DNA of 64,000 nucleotides from an uncultured Thermoguttaceae bacterium. Its GTDB lineage: Bacteria > Planctomycetota > Planctomycetia > Pirellulales > Thermoguttaceae. The notes below the pieces were generated by a model. The model saw only the letters and a list, made by a program, of their open reading frames with translations. It did no database searches and was not told the DNA's origin. Position numbers and translations under genes: made by a program. The stretch spans positions 1-64,000 of the forward strand of contig CALIRO010000002.1 in assembly GCA_938042245.1 (NCBI GenBank), written 5' to 3'. Each line of letters begins with the position of its first letter. Positions within the stretch are counted from its first letter, which is position 1. Shown piece by piece: positions 38,427 through 47,073 of this stretch.

Positions 38427-39536
38427 ATGAACTGGCTAGCAGAGCGGATGCGCCTTTTTGATGCTTCAGGGATTCGGCGGGTGTTTGAACTGGGCGCCAG
38501 CCTGCCGGATCCGATCAACCTTTCCATTGGGCAACCGGATTTCGATGTACCGGAGCCGGTTCGGCAGGCGGCCATCGAAGCTATCCAATCTCGAAAAAAT
38601 ACCTACGCCCTTTCCCAGGGCCTGCCGGAACTGCGAGAAAAACTCCAGGCCCAAATCCAGGCCCAATACGGCCATCCGGACCGAGAGGTTTTTATCACCT
38701 GCGGGACAAGCGGCGGCTTGGTCCTGGCCATGATGGCCGTGGTCAATCCAGGCGACGAAGTGATCGTCTTCGATCCCTATTTCGTGATGTACGAGGTGTT
38801 GCCGAAATTGATGGGCGGGCAGGTGGTCTATATCGACACGTATCCGGATTTCCGAGTGGATTTGGACCGAGTGGCCGACGCTATTACCCCCCGAACCAAG
38901 GCGATCATCTGGAACAGTCCTGCCAATCCTACCGGCGTAATGGCTAGCGAAGAAGAAATCCGCGGTTTGGCGGAGTTGGCAGCCCAGCATCAGGTGCTTT
39001 TAATTAGCGACGAAATCTATCGGGCCTTTTGCTACGATAGGGCGTTTGTTTCCCCGGCCCAGTTCAATCCGGATGTATTGGTTTTGGAGGCCTTTAGTAA
39101 AAGCCATGGGATGCCTGGGTGGCGGGTCGGTTTTGCTCACGGTCCCCGGTCGTTGATTCAGGAAATGATCAAGCTCCAACAGTATAGTTTTGTCTGTGCG
39201 CCGCATCCGTTCCAATGGGCCGCCGTGAAAGCCTTGGAGACCGACATCTCCGGCCTGATCGCCGAATATTGCCGTAAACGGGACCGGATCGTCGAAGGGT
39301 TGAAAGACTGCTATGAGATGGTGCGACCTTCGGGGGCTTTTTATGCGTTTCCCAAGGTTCCCTGGGGGACGGATGAGGAGTTTGTCCAGCGGGCCATACG
39401 GGAATATCAACTTTTGATCATTCCTGGTCGGGTATTCAGTCGGCGGGGGACGCACTTTCGGCTTTCGTTTGCCGCCCCGGATCAGGTCCTGGACCGTGGC
39501 ATCGAAGCCCTCCAGCGCTTGGCCCGACGGAAATGA
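38427..39536 (+). CDS. PLP-dependent class I/II aminotransferase
   Basis: A 369-residue fold-type I aminotransferase, close to aspartate or aromatic aminotransferases. The substrate loop LSIGQPDFDVP, the WNSPANPTGVMAS segment, the DEIYRAFCYD cofactor site and the PLP lysine of AFSKSHGMPGWRVGF are all present, as is the C-terminal FRLSFAAP arginine. It catalyses reversible amino transfer to 2-oxo acids; the preferred amino acid is not predictable. GAGGT lies 13 bases before ATG 38427, a weak spacing. It stands alone between divergent and co-directional spacers. Confidence 0.9.
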   Translation: MNWLAERMRLFDASGIRRVFELGASLPDPINLSIGQPDFDVPEPVRQAAIEAIQSRKNTYALSQGLPELREKLQAQIQAQYGHPDREVFITCGTSGGLVLAMMAVVNPGDEVIVFDPYFVMYEVLPKLMGGQVVYIDTYPDFRVDLDRVADAITPRTKAIIWNSPANPTGVMASEEEIRGLAELAAQHQVLLISDEIYRAFCYDRAFVSPAQFNPDVLVLEAFSKSHGMPGWRVGFAHGPRSLIQEMIKLQQYSFVCAPHPFQWAAVKALETDISGLIAEYCRKRDRIVEGLKDCYEMVRPSGAFYAFPKVPWGTDEEFVQRAIREYQLLIIPGRVFSRRGTHFRLSFAAPDQVLDRGIEALQRLARRK

Positions 39537-39919
39537 TCCTCTTCTACTACGTGGTCTTTGGAGAAAGAGTTTTTGCTGCAAGAGGGTGGGCTCAGGAGCA
39601 ATGCTCTGACGCCCTGGATAATCTCCTTCTCCTCTCTAGGCGAATCGCTTCCTGGAATGCTCCGCCAGGCAGGCCGTTCGGAAGATCGGTCCGTCGTTCG
39701 TAAAAGCAAACCCATCGTTGCTCCTCGCTAAAGCGTAGAGGATGCCCTGCTGGAGCACCATAGAAGGGTATATGGAACCACCTTTAGGTGGTATTCCTTT
39801 GAGGGATAGATTTTTGGTACCATTTTTCTCTCAATAATACCCCCTTTAGGGGGGTCTGGTGCTAGTCCAGAGCCGGTGATTTCCTTTTCCTGTGCTGAGT
39901 GGGCACGGCAGGGGGTGGG
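39537..39919. other. Spacer with two related TTTA-loop hairpins
   Basis: Between the aminotransferase and glycosyltransferase genes are two small hairpins with the same TTTA loop: ACCACCTTTAGGTGGT at 39777-39792 and ACCCCCTTTAGGGGGGT at 39839-39855. They may end the aminotransferase transcript, though no clear T-run follows. No gene seen. Confidence 0.55.
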
Positions 39920-41134
39920 ATGAAACTGTTGGCGTTGGTGGAAAATCTGGAGGATGCATGTTGTCGGTATCGGGTGCGGCCGTTCGGGCCGGCCCTAGCT
40001 GAGCTAGGCATTCAATTGGAGATTACTGCCTTGGCTCGGCCGACTTGGCGTCGGATTGGGCAGTTGCTCCAAACCGGCCAAGTCCAGGGAGTGCTGTTGC
40101 AACGTAAGCTGTTACCTTTCTGGCAGTTAGTGCTTCTTCGCCGGCGGGCCAAAAAGCTGATCTACGATCTAGACGACGCCTTGTTTCAGCGGGATAGCTA
40201 CCATCCGAAAGGGCCTTCCAGTTGGCAACGGCGGTTTGCCTTTTGGGCCACTGCGTGGGCTTCCGATGCGGTGCTGGTGGGCAATCATTTTCTTTGGCAG
40301 CGGGTGGCCAAGGCGATTGGCCCCCAGAGAGTTTATTGCGTACCAACCTGCGTGGATTGCCGACGGTATCCTCTGGCCGAGCATCGGCAGGCTGGTCCAG
40401 GAGTCAAACTGGTTTGGATTGGGCAAGCTAGAAATTTGCCGTCTCTTAATGCCATCCAGGAGCATTTGGCAGAGGCAGCTCATCGAGTGGCCGGTTTATC
40501 TTTGCGGGTGATTTGTAATCAATTTCCCCATTTGGAGGGGGTCCGGGTACTTCCTTATCGGTGGTCGGAGCAGACAGAAACCTTTGCCTTGGCCGAGGCG
40601 GATATCGGCATCTGTTGGTTGCCGCCGGACACCTGGAGTTTAGGGAAATGCGGTTTGAAGGTGCTGCAATACATGGCAGCGGGGTTGCCGGTGGTGGCCA
40701 ATCCAGTCGGCATCCATCGGGAACTGATCCAACATGGCAAGACCGGCTTTTTGGCGGAGACGCCGTCGGAATGGGCTTGGGCCATCCAGAAGTTGGCAAA
40801 CTATCCGAAGTTACGACGACGGATGGGCCGAACGGCCCGATCTCGGGTAGAACAAGAATATGACCTCACCCGCTGGGCACCCCGATGGACCCAGATCGTA
40901 GCCGGTCTGCTCCGCCCCTCCTCTTCCCCTTGGCAACCCCGGGTTGCCCTTCGGGTCAAGGGGAAGAAGGATTGGCACGATTCCGAAGGGGATAGCGTTT
41001 TTGTATCTACCGGTAGGGATCGCCCAACCGTTAGCAACAAAGAGGAGCTATCCGAATTGTCAGAGCTAAGGCCAAATATCCGTCGGGATTCGGAGCAATT
41101 TGTATATACTACTCAATCTTTTTATTCTTTCTAA
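39920..41134 (+). CDS. Glycosyltransferase, GT-B fold (GT4-like)
   Basis: A 404-residue GT-B transferase. The N-terminal half has LIYDLDDALFQR, and the C-terminal donor-binding half has KLVWIGQARN, ADIGICWLPPDTWSLGKCGLKVLQYMAAGLPVVANPVG and the terminal RVEQEYDLTRWAPRW. It most likely transfers a nucleotide-sugar residue to a surface glycan or lipid. ATG 39920 follows GGGGGTGGG; GTG at 39899 is the alternative. The last 65 residues (from about PSSSPWQPR) have no family pattern and are polar; they may be a read-through extension. Confidence 0.8.
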   Translation: MKLLALVENLEDACCRYRVRPFGPALAELGIQLEITALARPTWRRIGQLLQTGQVQGVLLQRKLLPFWQLVLLRRRAKKLIYDLDDALFQRDSYHPKGPSSWQRRFAFWATAWASDAVLVGNHFLWQRVAKAIGPQRVYCVPTCVDCRRYPLAEHRQAGPGVKLVWIGQARNLPSLNAIQEHLAEAAHRVAGLSLRVICNQFPHLEGVRVLPYRWSEQTETFALAEADIGICWLPPDTWSLGKCGLKVLQYMAAGLPVVANPVGIHRELIQHGKTGFLAETPSEWAWAIQKLANYPKLRRRMGRTARSRVEQEYDLTRWAPRWTQIVAGLLRPSSSPWQPRVALRVKGKKDWHDSEGDSVFVSTGRDRPTVSNKEELSELSELRPNIRRDSEQFVYTTQSFYSF

Positions 41135-41208
41135 ATTTTTTATAGATTTTATTTTGTGTAGATTTGTTATTTTGTGTATTCTAGCTAAAGCCTTAGGACA
41201 TCTTTCGA

Positions 41209-42030
41209 GTGAGACAAGGCAGGCAACACCTCCTTATCGGATTTCTTTGCACGGTCGGCTGTGCTGCCTGGCAACCGACCGATCGGATCCGCCTGCCCAC
41301 GCCCGAACCATTGCCCTCCCAATATACCTTCGTGCGTGGGCAACTGGTCTTTCATAGTAATTTCCCGATGGCGCCGCATCATCGCCTGGTCGAAGAGCTG
41401 GTAGCCCGCCGCCAAGAGCTCACCGACCGGCTGGGCCTACCCCCCGAAGGCGAACCGGTCCATGTCTATCTTTTCGACCACCTGGAACCCTTCCAGCGAT
41501 TCATCACCCAACGATACCCCCAGTTCCCTCAACGCCGGGCCTACTTCCTCAAAACTGATACCACCTTGGCTGTCTATGCCTTCTGGGGCGATCAGGTAGC
41601 CGAGGACCTCCGACATGAGGTAACCCACGGCTATCTTCATGCGGTGGTGCCGCAGATTCCCCTATGGCTCGACGAGGGATTGGCCGAGTTTTTCGAGGTT
41701 CCCCGGGGCCAACGGGGAATTAACCGGGAACATCTGGAATTTTTTCGTGTTCGGTTTGCCCGTCGGGATTGGCAGCCGAATTTAGAACGGCTCGAACGGT
41801 TGAATCGCCCGCTGGAAATGACGGCGGATCAATACGCCGAATGTTGGGCCTGGGTCCATTTGCTGTTGGAGGGGCCGCCGGTGCAGCGAAAGATCTTGCC
41901 CCGCTATTTGGCCGATTTGCGTTTGACCGATTCTACCCGGCCGTTCCGATGGTTTTTGCGCCAAGAGCTGGGCCAACCGGACGCCCAGTTGCTAGAGCAC
42001 CTTCAGGGCCTGCTAAAAGAAACCCGGTAA
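41209..42030 (+). CDS. Lipoprotein with HExxH metallopeptidase-like domain
   Basis: A 273-residue lipoprotein candidate (signal LLIGFLCTVGC, lipid Cys18 or Cys14). Residues 136-140 are HEVTH and DEGLAE follows at 155-160, the gluzincin arrangement of zinc peptidases of the peptidase MA/DUF1570 type. This predicts a membrane-anchored zinc protease, substrate unknown. The start is GTG 41209 and has only a weak upstream AGGA. The 74 bp before it are very AT-rich with repeats of ATTTTGTGTA, which could be a promoter region. Confidence 0.7.
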   Translation: MRQGRQHLLIGFLCTVGCAAWQPTDRIRLPTPEPLPSQYTFVRGQLVFHSNFPMAPHHRLVEELVARRQELTDRLGLPPEGEPVHVYLFDHLEPFQRFITQRYPQFPQRRAYFLKTDTTLAVYAFWGDQVAEDLRHEVTHGYLHAVVPQIPLWLDEGLAEFFEVPRGQRGINREHLEFFRVRFARRDWQPNLERLERLNRPLEMTADQYAECWAWVHLLLEGPPVQRKILPRYLADLRLTDSTRPFRWFLRQELGQPDAQLLEHLQGLLKETR

Positions 42031-42323
42031 CCCTTCCGCCGAAGAGAGTAATCTGTAACTCCTGCGGAAGCAGGAATCCAGGTTTTTTCTACAGGGACGC
42101 CTGTTCGGGATTTCCGCTTGCGAAGGAAGGATAACATCAACACGTGTGAGGGAAGGCACCAGGAGGGCGGGTATATACGAGTCTGTCTGTGGAGTACCGT
42201 GAACTGTGGCGGATTTTCCATTGCGAGCGGGGCTGTTTTTTTCCGATTGGTGGTGCGCTATAATAAAAGACTTTTATGGAGAGCTTAGATTCGGAAGAGC
42301 GCCTTGTGGGGCAATAAAACCGG
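42031..42323. repeat. Spacer with palindromic half-units
   Basis: CTGCGGAAGCAGGAATCCAGG (42058) and GGGATTTCCGCTTGCGAAGG (42107) form an imperfect inverted pair about 70 bp apart, related to the repeats at 37980-38330. The remaining 200 bp show nothing recognisable. Confidence 0.5.
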
Positions 42324-43292
42324 ATGCTTCAGTTTCGATCGTTTCGGAATACGGATCCGCCTCTTTTGGCGGCGATTTGGCAGGGCCAAGGGGCGCAGCC
42401 GGGCCTGCGCCAGCCGGCTTCGGTGGATCTATTGGAACAACTGGTGTTTGCCAAGTTATATTTTGATTATCCGGGGTTGATCCTGGCCTGGGAGAATGGG
42501 CGTCCGGTAGGATTTGTACATGCTGGGTTTGGTCCCAACGAACAATATACATCTGTTCATAAAGATTATGGCGTTATTTGCCTGTTGATGGTCCTGCCGA
42601 CTTGTCGGCAAATGGAAGTGGCCGAGGGCCTGCTCCAGCAAGCCGAGCGGTATCTCACCAGCCAAGGGGCAAAGGTCATCTACGGCGGCGGCGTCTGGCC
42701 GTTATGCCCATTTTATCTGGGACTTTATGGCGGGAGCAAATTACCAGGAGTTTTGCTTTCCAACCACCTGGCCCAGCAGCTATATGCAAGCCATGGATAT
42801 CGGGTGGTGGACGAGACAGTGATATTGGAATGTTCGGTTAAGGGATTCCGTGTGCCGGTGCATCCAAAGCTGGTCCAGCTACGCCGGAGCGTGCAGGTAC
42901 GAACTTTGGTGGACCCTCCGAGGCGGAGTTGGTGGGAGGCGTGTCTGTTGGCCAATTTTACCCAGATGGTTTTTCAACTGGTTCCCAAACAGGGTGGAGA
43001 TCCCCTTGCCTGGGCCATGCTCCGCGACATGGAACCCGAAGGGGCCAGCACGCTGCGAGCCGTCGGGCTTCTGGAGTTGGAAGTCTTACCAGCTTACCGC
43101 CGCCAAGGTTTAGCTACCTTTTTGCTTTTGGAAGTCTTCCGATACCTGCAGCGATTGGGCGTAGAAACTTTGCAAACCCAGACGATGGCCCGTAACCAAG
43201 CGGCTCTTAACCTTTACCAAAAACTCGGCTTCCAGCAAACCAACCAAGGACGGGTCTTCCGAAAAGAGCACCTGCCTAGCCCAGGAATATAG
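42324..43292 (+). CDS. Tandem GNAT-fold acetyltransferase
   Basis: A 322-residue protein with two GNAT-like halves. The first (1-170) has GLILAWENGRPVGFVHAG and CLLMVLPTCRQMEVAEGLL; the second (190-315) has the better acetyl-CoA loop VLPAYRRQGLATFLLLEVF and NQAALNLYQKLGFQ. This resembles the double-domain layout of MshD-type enzymes. The C-terminal half looks catalytic and the N-terminal half degenerate; the substrate is unknown. ATG 42324 has only a weak G-rich site upstream. Confidence 0.75.
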   Translation: MLQFRSFRNTDPPLLAAIWQGQGAQPGLRQPASVDLLEQLVFAKLYFDYPGLILAWENGRPVGFVHAGFGPNEQYTSVHKDYGVICLLMVLPTCRQMEVAEGLLQQAERYLTSQGAKVIYGGGVWPLCPFYLGLYGGSKLPGVLLSNHLAQQLYASHGYRVVDETVILECSVKGFRVPVHPKLVQLRRSVQVRTLVDPPRRSWWEACLLANFTQMVFQLVPKQGGDPLAWAMLRDMEPEGASTLRAVGLLELEVLPAYRRQGLATFLLLEVFRYLQRLGVETLQTQTMARNQAALNLYQKLGFQQTNQGRVFRKEHLPSPGI

Positions 43293-43397
43293 GGGGTTGG
43301 CGTGGCTGGGCCGTTCGACATATGAATAGATATACATAAACTCGATATTTACCCTTTCTATATCGACATGCACCCCATGGAAAAAGAGGAGTCCGCA

Positions 43398-44129
43398 ATG
43401 CAGTTAGCTAACAAGGTCGTTTTGGTAACTGGGGGTTCTAGCGGGATTGGACTGGCCATTGCCAAGGCCCTAGCCCAGGAAGGTTGCCGGGTGGCTATTG
43501 CCGGTCGGGATTCCGAAAAACTTCGCCTGGCAGCCGAAAGCTACGAGGGTCCACCGCCGCTTCTGTGGCATCCATGCGATGTGGCAGATCGGCACGCAGT
43601 AGGGAACCTTTTCGCCTGGCTGGAAAAGAGCCTCGGACTGGTGGACATTTTAGTCAATAGTGCGGGCATTAATATTCGGCAGCGGGCGGTCGATGAGCTC
43701 GACCCGGCCGATTGGGACCGAGTCATTGCAGTCAACCTCAATGGAGCGTTTTATTGCATCCATGCGGCGCTTCGTCAAATGCGGGCCAAAGGTGGGGGGT
43801 TAATCATTAATATTTCTTCTATCTCTGGCAAACGAGCCTTGAAATATAGCGGGGCGGCCTATTGTGCCTCGAAATTTGGCATGACCGCGCTGGGCACTTG
43901 TGTGGGCATCGAGCAGTGGCCCTACGGAATCCGAGTTACGAACATTTATCCAGGTGAAGTGGATACCCCCATCCTGGAGCACCGTCCGACACCGGTCCCC
44001 CCAGAACGTCGGGCCCAGATGTTAAAACCGGAAGATGTAGCCGCCTGTGTGCTGATGGTAGCTAAACTCCCCCCCCATGTGCTGGTCCCAGAACTGGTGG
44101 TTACCCCGCTGTACCAGGAATATGTCTGA
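43398..44129 (+). CDS. Short-chain dehydrogenase/reductase
   Basis: A 243-residue classical SDR that oxidises or reduces an alcohol/ketone with NAD(P). The cofactor motif TGGSSGIGLA (residues 11-20), the NSAGI segment, the catalytic Ser of ISSISGKRA and the YCASK motif are all present. ATG 43398 is preceded by GAGGAG eight bases upstream and gives the normal SDR N-terminus; an ATG ten codons upstream is unlikely. It stands 105 bp after the GNAT gene, so they could share a transcript. Confidence 0.9.
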   Translation: MQLANKVVLVTGGSSGIGLAIAKALAQEGCRVAIAGRDSEKLRLAAESYEGPPPLLWHPCDVADRHAVGNLFAWLEKSLGLVDILVNSAGINIRQRAVDELDPADWDRVIAVNLNGAFYCIHAALRQMRAKGGGLIINISSISGKRALKYSGAAYCASKFGMTALGTCVGIEQWPYGIRVTNIYPGEVDTPILEHRPTPVPPERRAQMLKPEDVAACVLMVAKLPPHVLVPELVVTPLYQEYV

Positions 44130-44162
44130 GGGCTCAAACAGGCAGAGCCCAAAAACTCGTCC

Positions 44163-44316
44163 CCCTGCAGCCGAATGAAGAAGCTGCCTGGTTGATCCCA
44201 GAAAAGCCTTTGGGGATCCCTGCTGCGCAACCGGCAGTCTGGAACAAATAAACTAGCGCACAAAGCGGGACTGCTGCTTTCGCAAGAATGCCTCAGTCCA
44301 CCATTCGGCTGAAGTG
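44163..44316 (-). mobile_element. MITE-like element, family B copy 2
   Basis: A 154 bp copy in reverse orientation relative to 30907-31059. On the + strand it runs from CCCTGCAGCCGAATG to CATTCGGCTGAAGTG, so the ends are 15 bp inverted repeats with two or three mismatches. Internal landmarks shared with copy 1 in reverse complement are CTAGTTTATTT and GGCTTTTCT. No coding capacity and no clear flanking duplication. Confidence 0.75.
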
Positions 44317-44852
44317 TTATCCTTTTTGAGATGGGCTCTCCACTCGACTTTGGCCAATTTCCATAAATTCGGAACCATTCCCCTGGTGGAAGTCAGTTTG
44401 GTGTTTCTGTGAGAAAGCGAACCGTGTCAGCCCTGCGCAAAGGGCAGTCCAGAATGGGGAAGCTGTTCTTTCTGGATCGTGCGCTTTGGCGGGGATGAAA
44501 GGAAAGGCCTTCCGTTCGACTGAATTTTTCCATAACGTCTTTGTTGTCGATAGTGGTAGATAAGCATATTTTTGTTCATTCAGTTGCTTAGGTCCCACTT
44601 TTCCAACTGGTTAGGAGCCCCCCCTTTTCGGGTTTGGTACCGAATTGGCAAAAGTAGTGCTAAAAGGTTAAAAACCGGCCTAGGGTGGAGAAAATCGCTA
44701 TCGGTTTGGACGCCTTTCAACAAAACCGCAGTCTAACAGACTACGTTATAACGGAGGAGGCTCTTCTGGGAAAACGGAAGGGATTCAGCGCCCTACATGG
44801 CACGGAGATGTTTCGCTATTATCCGGAGGCAATGGTCCGGGAAGAAATTTTA

Positions 44853-45041
44853 GAATCTCTGAATAATTCAAAGGATATATTTTTATACCATTTTAGGTGA
44901 TAGTGCAATTATGCTTACCAGATAAGGTTGCTAGCAATGCTAGCATACCACGAGTAGGAGCTCTGAGCCAAAATCTTTTTGGGAGTACCAGGATTATATG
45001 TTCATGAAGTTTGGGTGATCTTCAGAGTTTTGCAGAGGTTC
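44853..45041 (+). mobile_element. MITE-like element, family A copy 3
   Basis: A 189 bp copy starting GAATCTCTGAATAATTCAAA and ending TTTTGCAGAGGTTC, with slightly decayed termini. Flanks are T-rich (ATTTT before, TTTTT after), consistent with but not proof of a TTTT duplication. Inside it is a perfect small palindrome, GCTAGCATTGCTAGC-like (GCTAGCAATGCTAGC at about 44929-44943). The middle resembles copy 2. Confidence 0.7.
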
Positions 45042-45394
45042 TTTTTTCTCTGCATGCTTTACAGGGCTGGGGGGCGGTGGTCCAAAAAACAGTAACGGGG
45101 CAGAGGAGTCCGCATGGTTAGTGGTTGGGGAGGCCCGAAAAGGCCGAAACCCCAAAAAACACACCGAGAGCCTCTAACAAAACGAGTTTTCTGGTACGTT
45201 ATGCCCAGGAAAGGGTCTTTTGGATTTTCCATTTTGGGGGAGCCTTTTGTAGAGAGGTTCTTTCTTCTTATGGCCCAAAGCTTGCTCTGGGCGTCTGGGG
45301 CGCTACAATGAGAAAGAGGCAGGGCAGTAATTGCTATGCCGGGGTTTAGGATTCGTAGGCGGCAGGGTAGAGCTATTTTTACGGGCGTTGTTGT

Positions 45395-46813
45395 ATGGTT
45401 GGAGATGACCGACCTCGGAATCTTCGGCAGCTTCGCCAAAGCGGCTGGGTGTCGAAGACCGTTAAGCAGGAAATCCGGGATAATCTTTTGCGGATGCTCA
45501 GCCAGGGCGAGGAGCTGTTTCCGGGCATTATTGGCTATGAAGATACGGTGATTCCGGAGATCAATATTGGACTGTTGGCGGGGCATGATCTTTTGTTTCT
45601 AGGGGAGAAGGGGCAGGCCAAAAGTCGATTGATGCGGCTTCTTGTGCGGTTTTTGGACGAAGAGATTCCGTATCTGGACATTCCTGGTTGTCCGGTGCAT
45701 GAGGATCCGTATCGGCCGATCACCCGCCAGGGTCGACGTCTGCTGGAAACCTTGCCGGAGGAGCAGATTCCGATTGCCTGGTGGCGTCGGGAGGAGCGGT
45801 ATGCGGAGCGGCTTGCGCCGGGAACGAAATTTGCGGACTTAATTGGGGAGATCGACCCGGCCAAGTTGGCCGCTGGCGTTAGCATGTCTGTGGAAGAGGC
45901 GCTGCATTTTGGGCTGATCCCCCGGATGCACCGGGGGATTTTTGCTGTCAACGAATTGCCGGAGCTGGATGAACAGATTCAGGTGGGACTTTTTAACATT
46001 CTGGAAGAGCGGGATGTGCAGATTCGGGGCTATCCGATTCGGTTTGACTTGGACGTGCTGCTGTTGTTTTCGGCCAATCCTGCCACCTATAACCGGAGCG
46101 GGAAGGTGATTGCGCAGCTAAAGGACCGGATAGGGACAATTGTTCATACTCATTATCCTCGGGACCGGGATATTGGCATCCAGATCATGCGGCAGGAGGC
46201 GGGCATCGATCTGGGGGGGCCCTTTCCGGTGGTGGTCCCCTATTTTATGTGTGAAATCATCGAGCAGATCAGCATCGTAGCGCGCCGATCGAAATATATT
46301 GATCATCAATCTGGGGTCAGTGCTCGGCTTTCGATTGCCAATTATCGGACGATGGTAGCCAGTGCTCGGCAGCGGGCGGTCCTTTTAGGCGAACGGCCCG
46401 CGGTACCCCGAATCAGCGACCTTGGGCATTTATATGCCTCCTCGCTCGGGAAATTGGAACTGGATCTTATGTGCAGCCACCAGATGACTGAACGCCAAGT
46501 CTTTGATGCCATCTTGACCGAGGCGATCCGGGATGTTTTTTGCGAATATGTGGATCGGCACGGCCTGGAGGAAATTGCCGACGTGTTTGCCCGGGGGGTC
46601 AAGATCGAAGTGGGCGATATGCTCCCATCGAGCCATTACGCCAAACGCCTGGAGCGGGTGCCGGCCCTCTGGGACAAAGCCTTTGAGGTCAACGCCTCTC
46701 GGGACCCCGCGGTACGGGCCTCCTGTGTGGAATTCGTGTTGGCGGGCCTCTATGCCATGGAACGTATCTCCCGTTGCCAACGCCACGGCCGAATCGTGTA
46801 TGAAATTCCCTAA
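45395..46813 (+). CDS. MoxR/Mg-chelatase-like AAA+ ATPase
   Basis: A 472-residue AAA+ protein. The P-loop is GEKGQAKSR (the AKS form typical of MoxR). The Walker B region is [14 protein letters not shown], with Asn-Glu in place of Asp-Glu, followed by an ATP-sensing segment ([11 protein letters not shown]) and arginine-rich lid. Such ATPases act with VWA proteins to insert metals or remodel complexes. The VWA protein is encoded 260 bp downstream in the same direction. Start ATG 45395 has no strong ribosome binding site, so the N-terminus is provisional. Confidence 0.83.
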   Translation: MVGDDRPRNLRQLRQSGWVSKTVKQEIRDNLLRMLSQGEELFPGIIGYEDTVIPEINIGLLAGHDLLFLGEKGQAKSRLMRLLVRFLDEEIPYLDIPGCPVHEDPYRPITRQGRRLLETLPEEQIPIAWWRREERYAERLAPGTKFADLIGEIDPAKLAAGVSMSVEEALHFGLIPRMHRGIFAVNELPELDEQIQVGLFNILEERDVQIRGYPIRFDLDVLLLFSANPATYNRSGKVIAQLKDRIGTIVHTHYPRDRDIGIQIMRQEAGIDLGGPFPVVVPYFMCEIIEQISIVARRSKYIDHQSGVSARLSIANYRTMVASARQRAVLLGERPAVPRISDLGHLYASSLGKLELDLMCSHQMTERQVFDAILTEAIRDVFCEYVDRHGLEEIADVFARGVKIEVGDMLPSSHYAKRLERVPALWDKAFEVNASRDPAVRASCVEFVLAGLYAMERISRCQRHGRIVYEIP

Positions 46814-47073
46814 CCCTCCGCGATCTTGCGCAGAAGGAAACAAAATCCATCCCAGGTGAGCTTGCTGCAGTCGGCTTCCTGGGTTTGGCTGAAGAAGGCC
46901 AGAAATTAGCGAATTGGCATTCGTATGCAGGGAGGAATCAAGAATGAGTATCTGGGGGATGTTTGCAGGGGCCTGCGGCTTGAAGAACAAGGTGGTGTTT
47001 GGGCGAAAGGTCCGTTGTCATTTATCTTTTGCCGGTCCGAGCCACGGCTCCTAGCTCCGGAAAGGACCCATAG
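46814..47073. other. Spacer between AAA ATPase and VWA genes
   Basis: 260 bp with no convincing gene. GGAAAGGA just before 47074 is the ribosome binding site of the VWA gene. A stable structure or second promoter is possible but not evident. Confidence 0.4.

Larger units (their letters stand above)
44130..45394. other. 1.26 kb spacer with family B and family A elements
   Basis: This is the longest gene-free stretch. It contains family B copy 2 (44163-44316) and family A copy 3 (44853-45041). Open frames such as the one at 44685-44900 end inside the family A element and have no independent support. I see no gene in the remaining parts. Confidence 0.6.

Noticed and set aside
44685-44900. 71-codon open frame in the spacer before the AAA gene
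   Set aside because: Its last 15 codons are translated family A repeat, and no ribosome binding site or homology pattern is seen.
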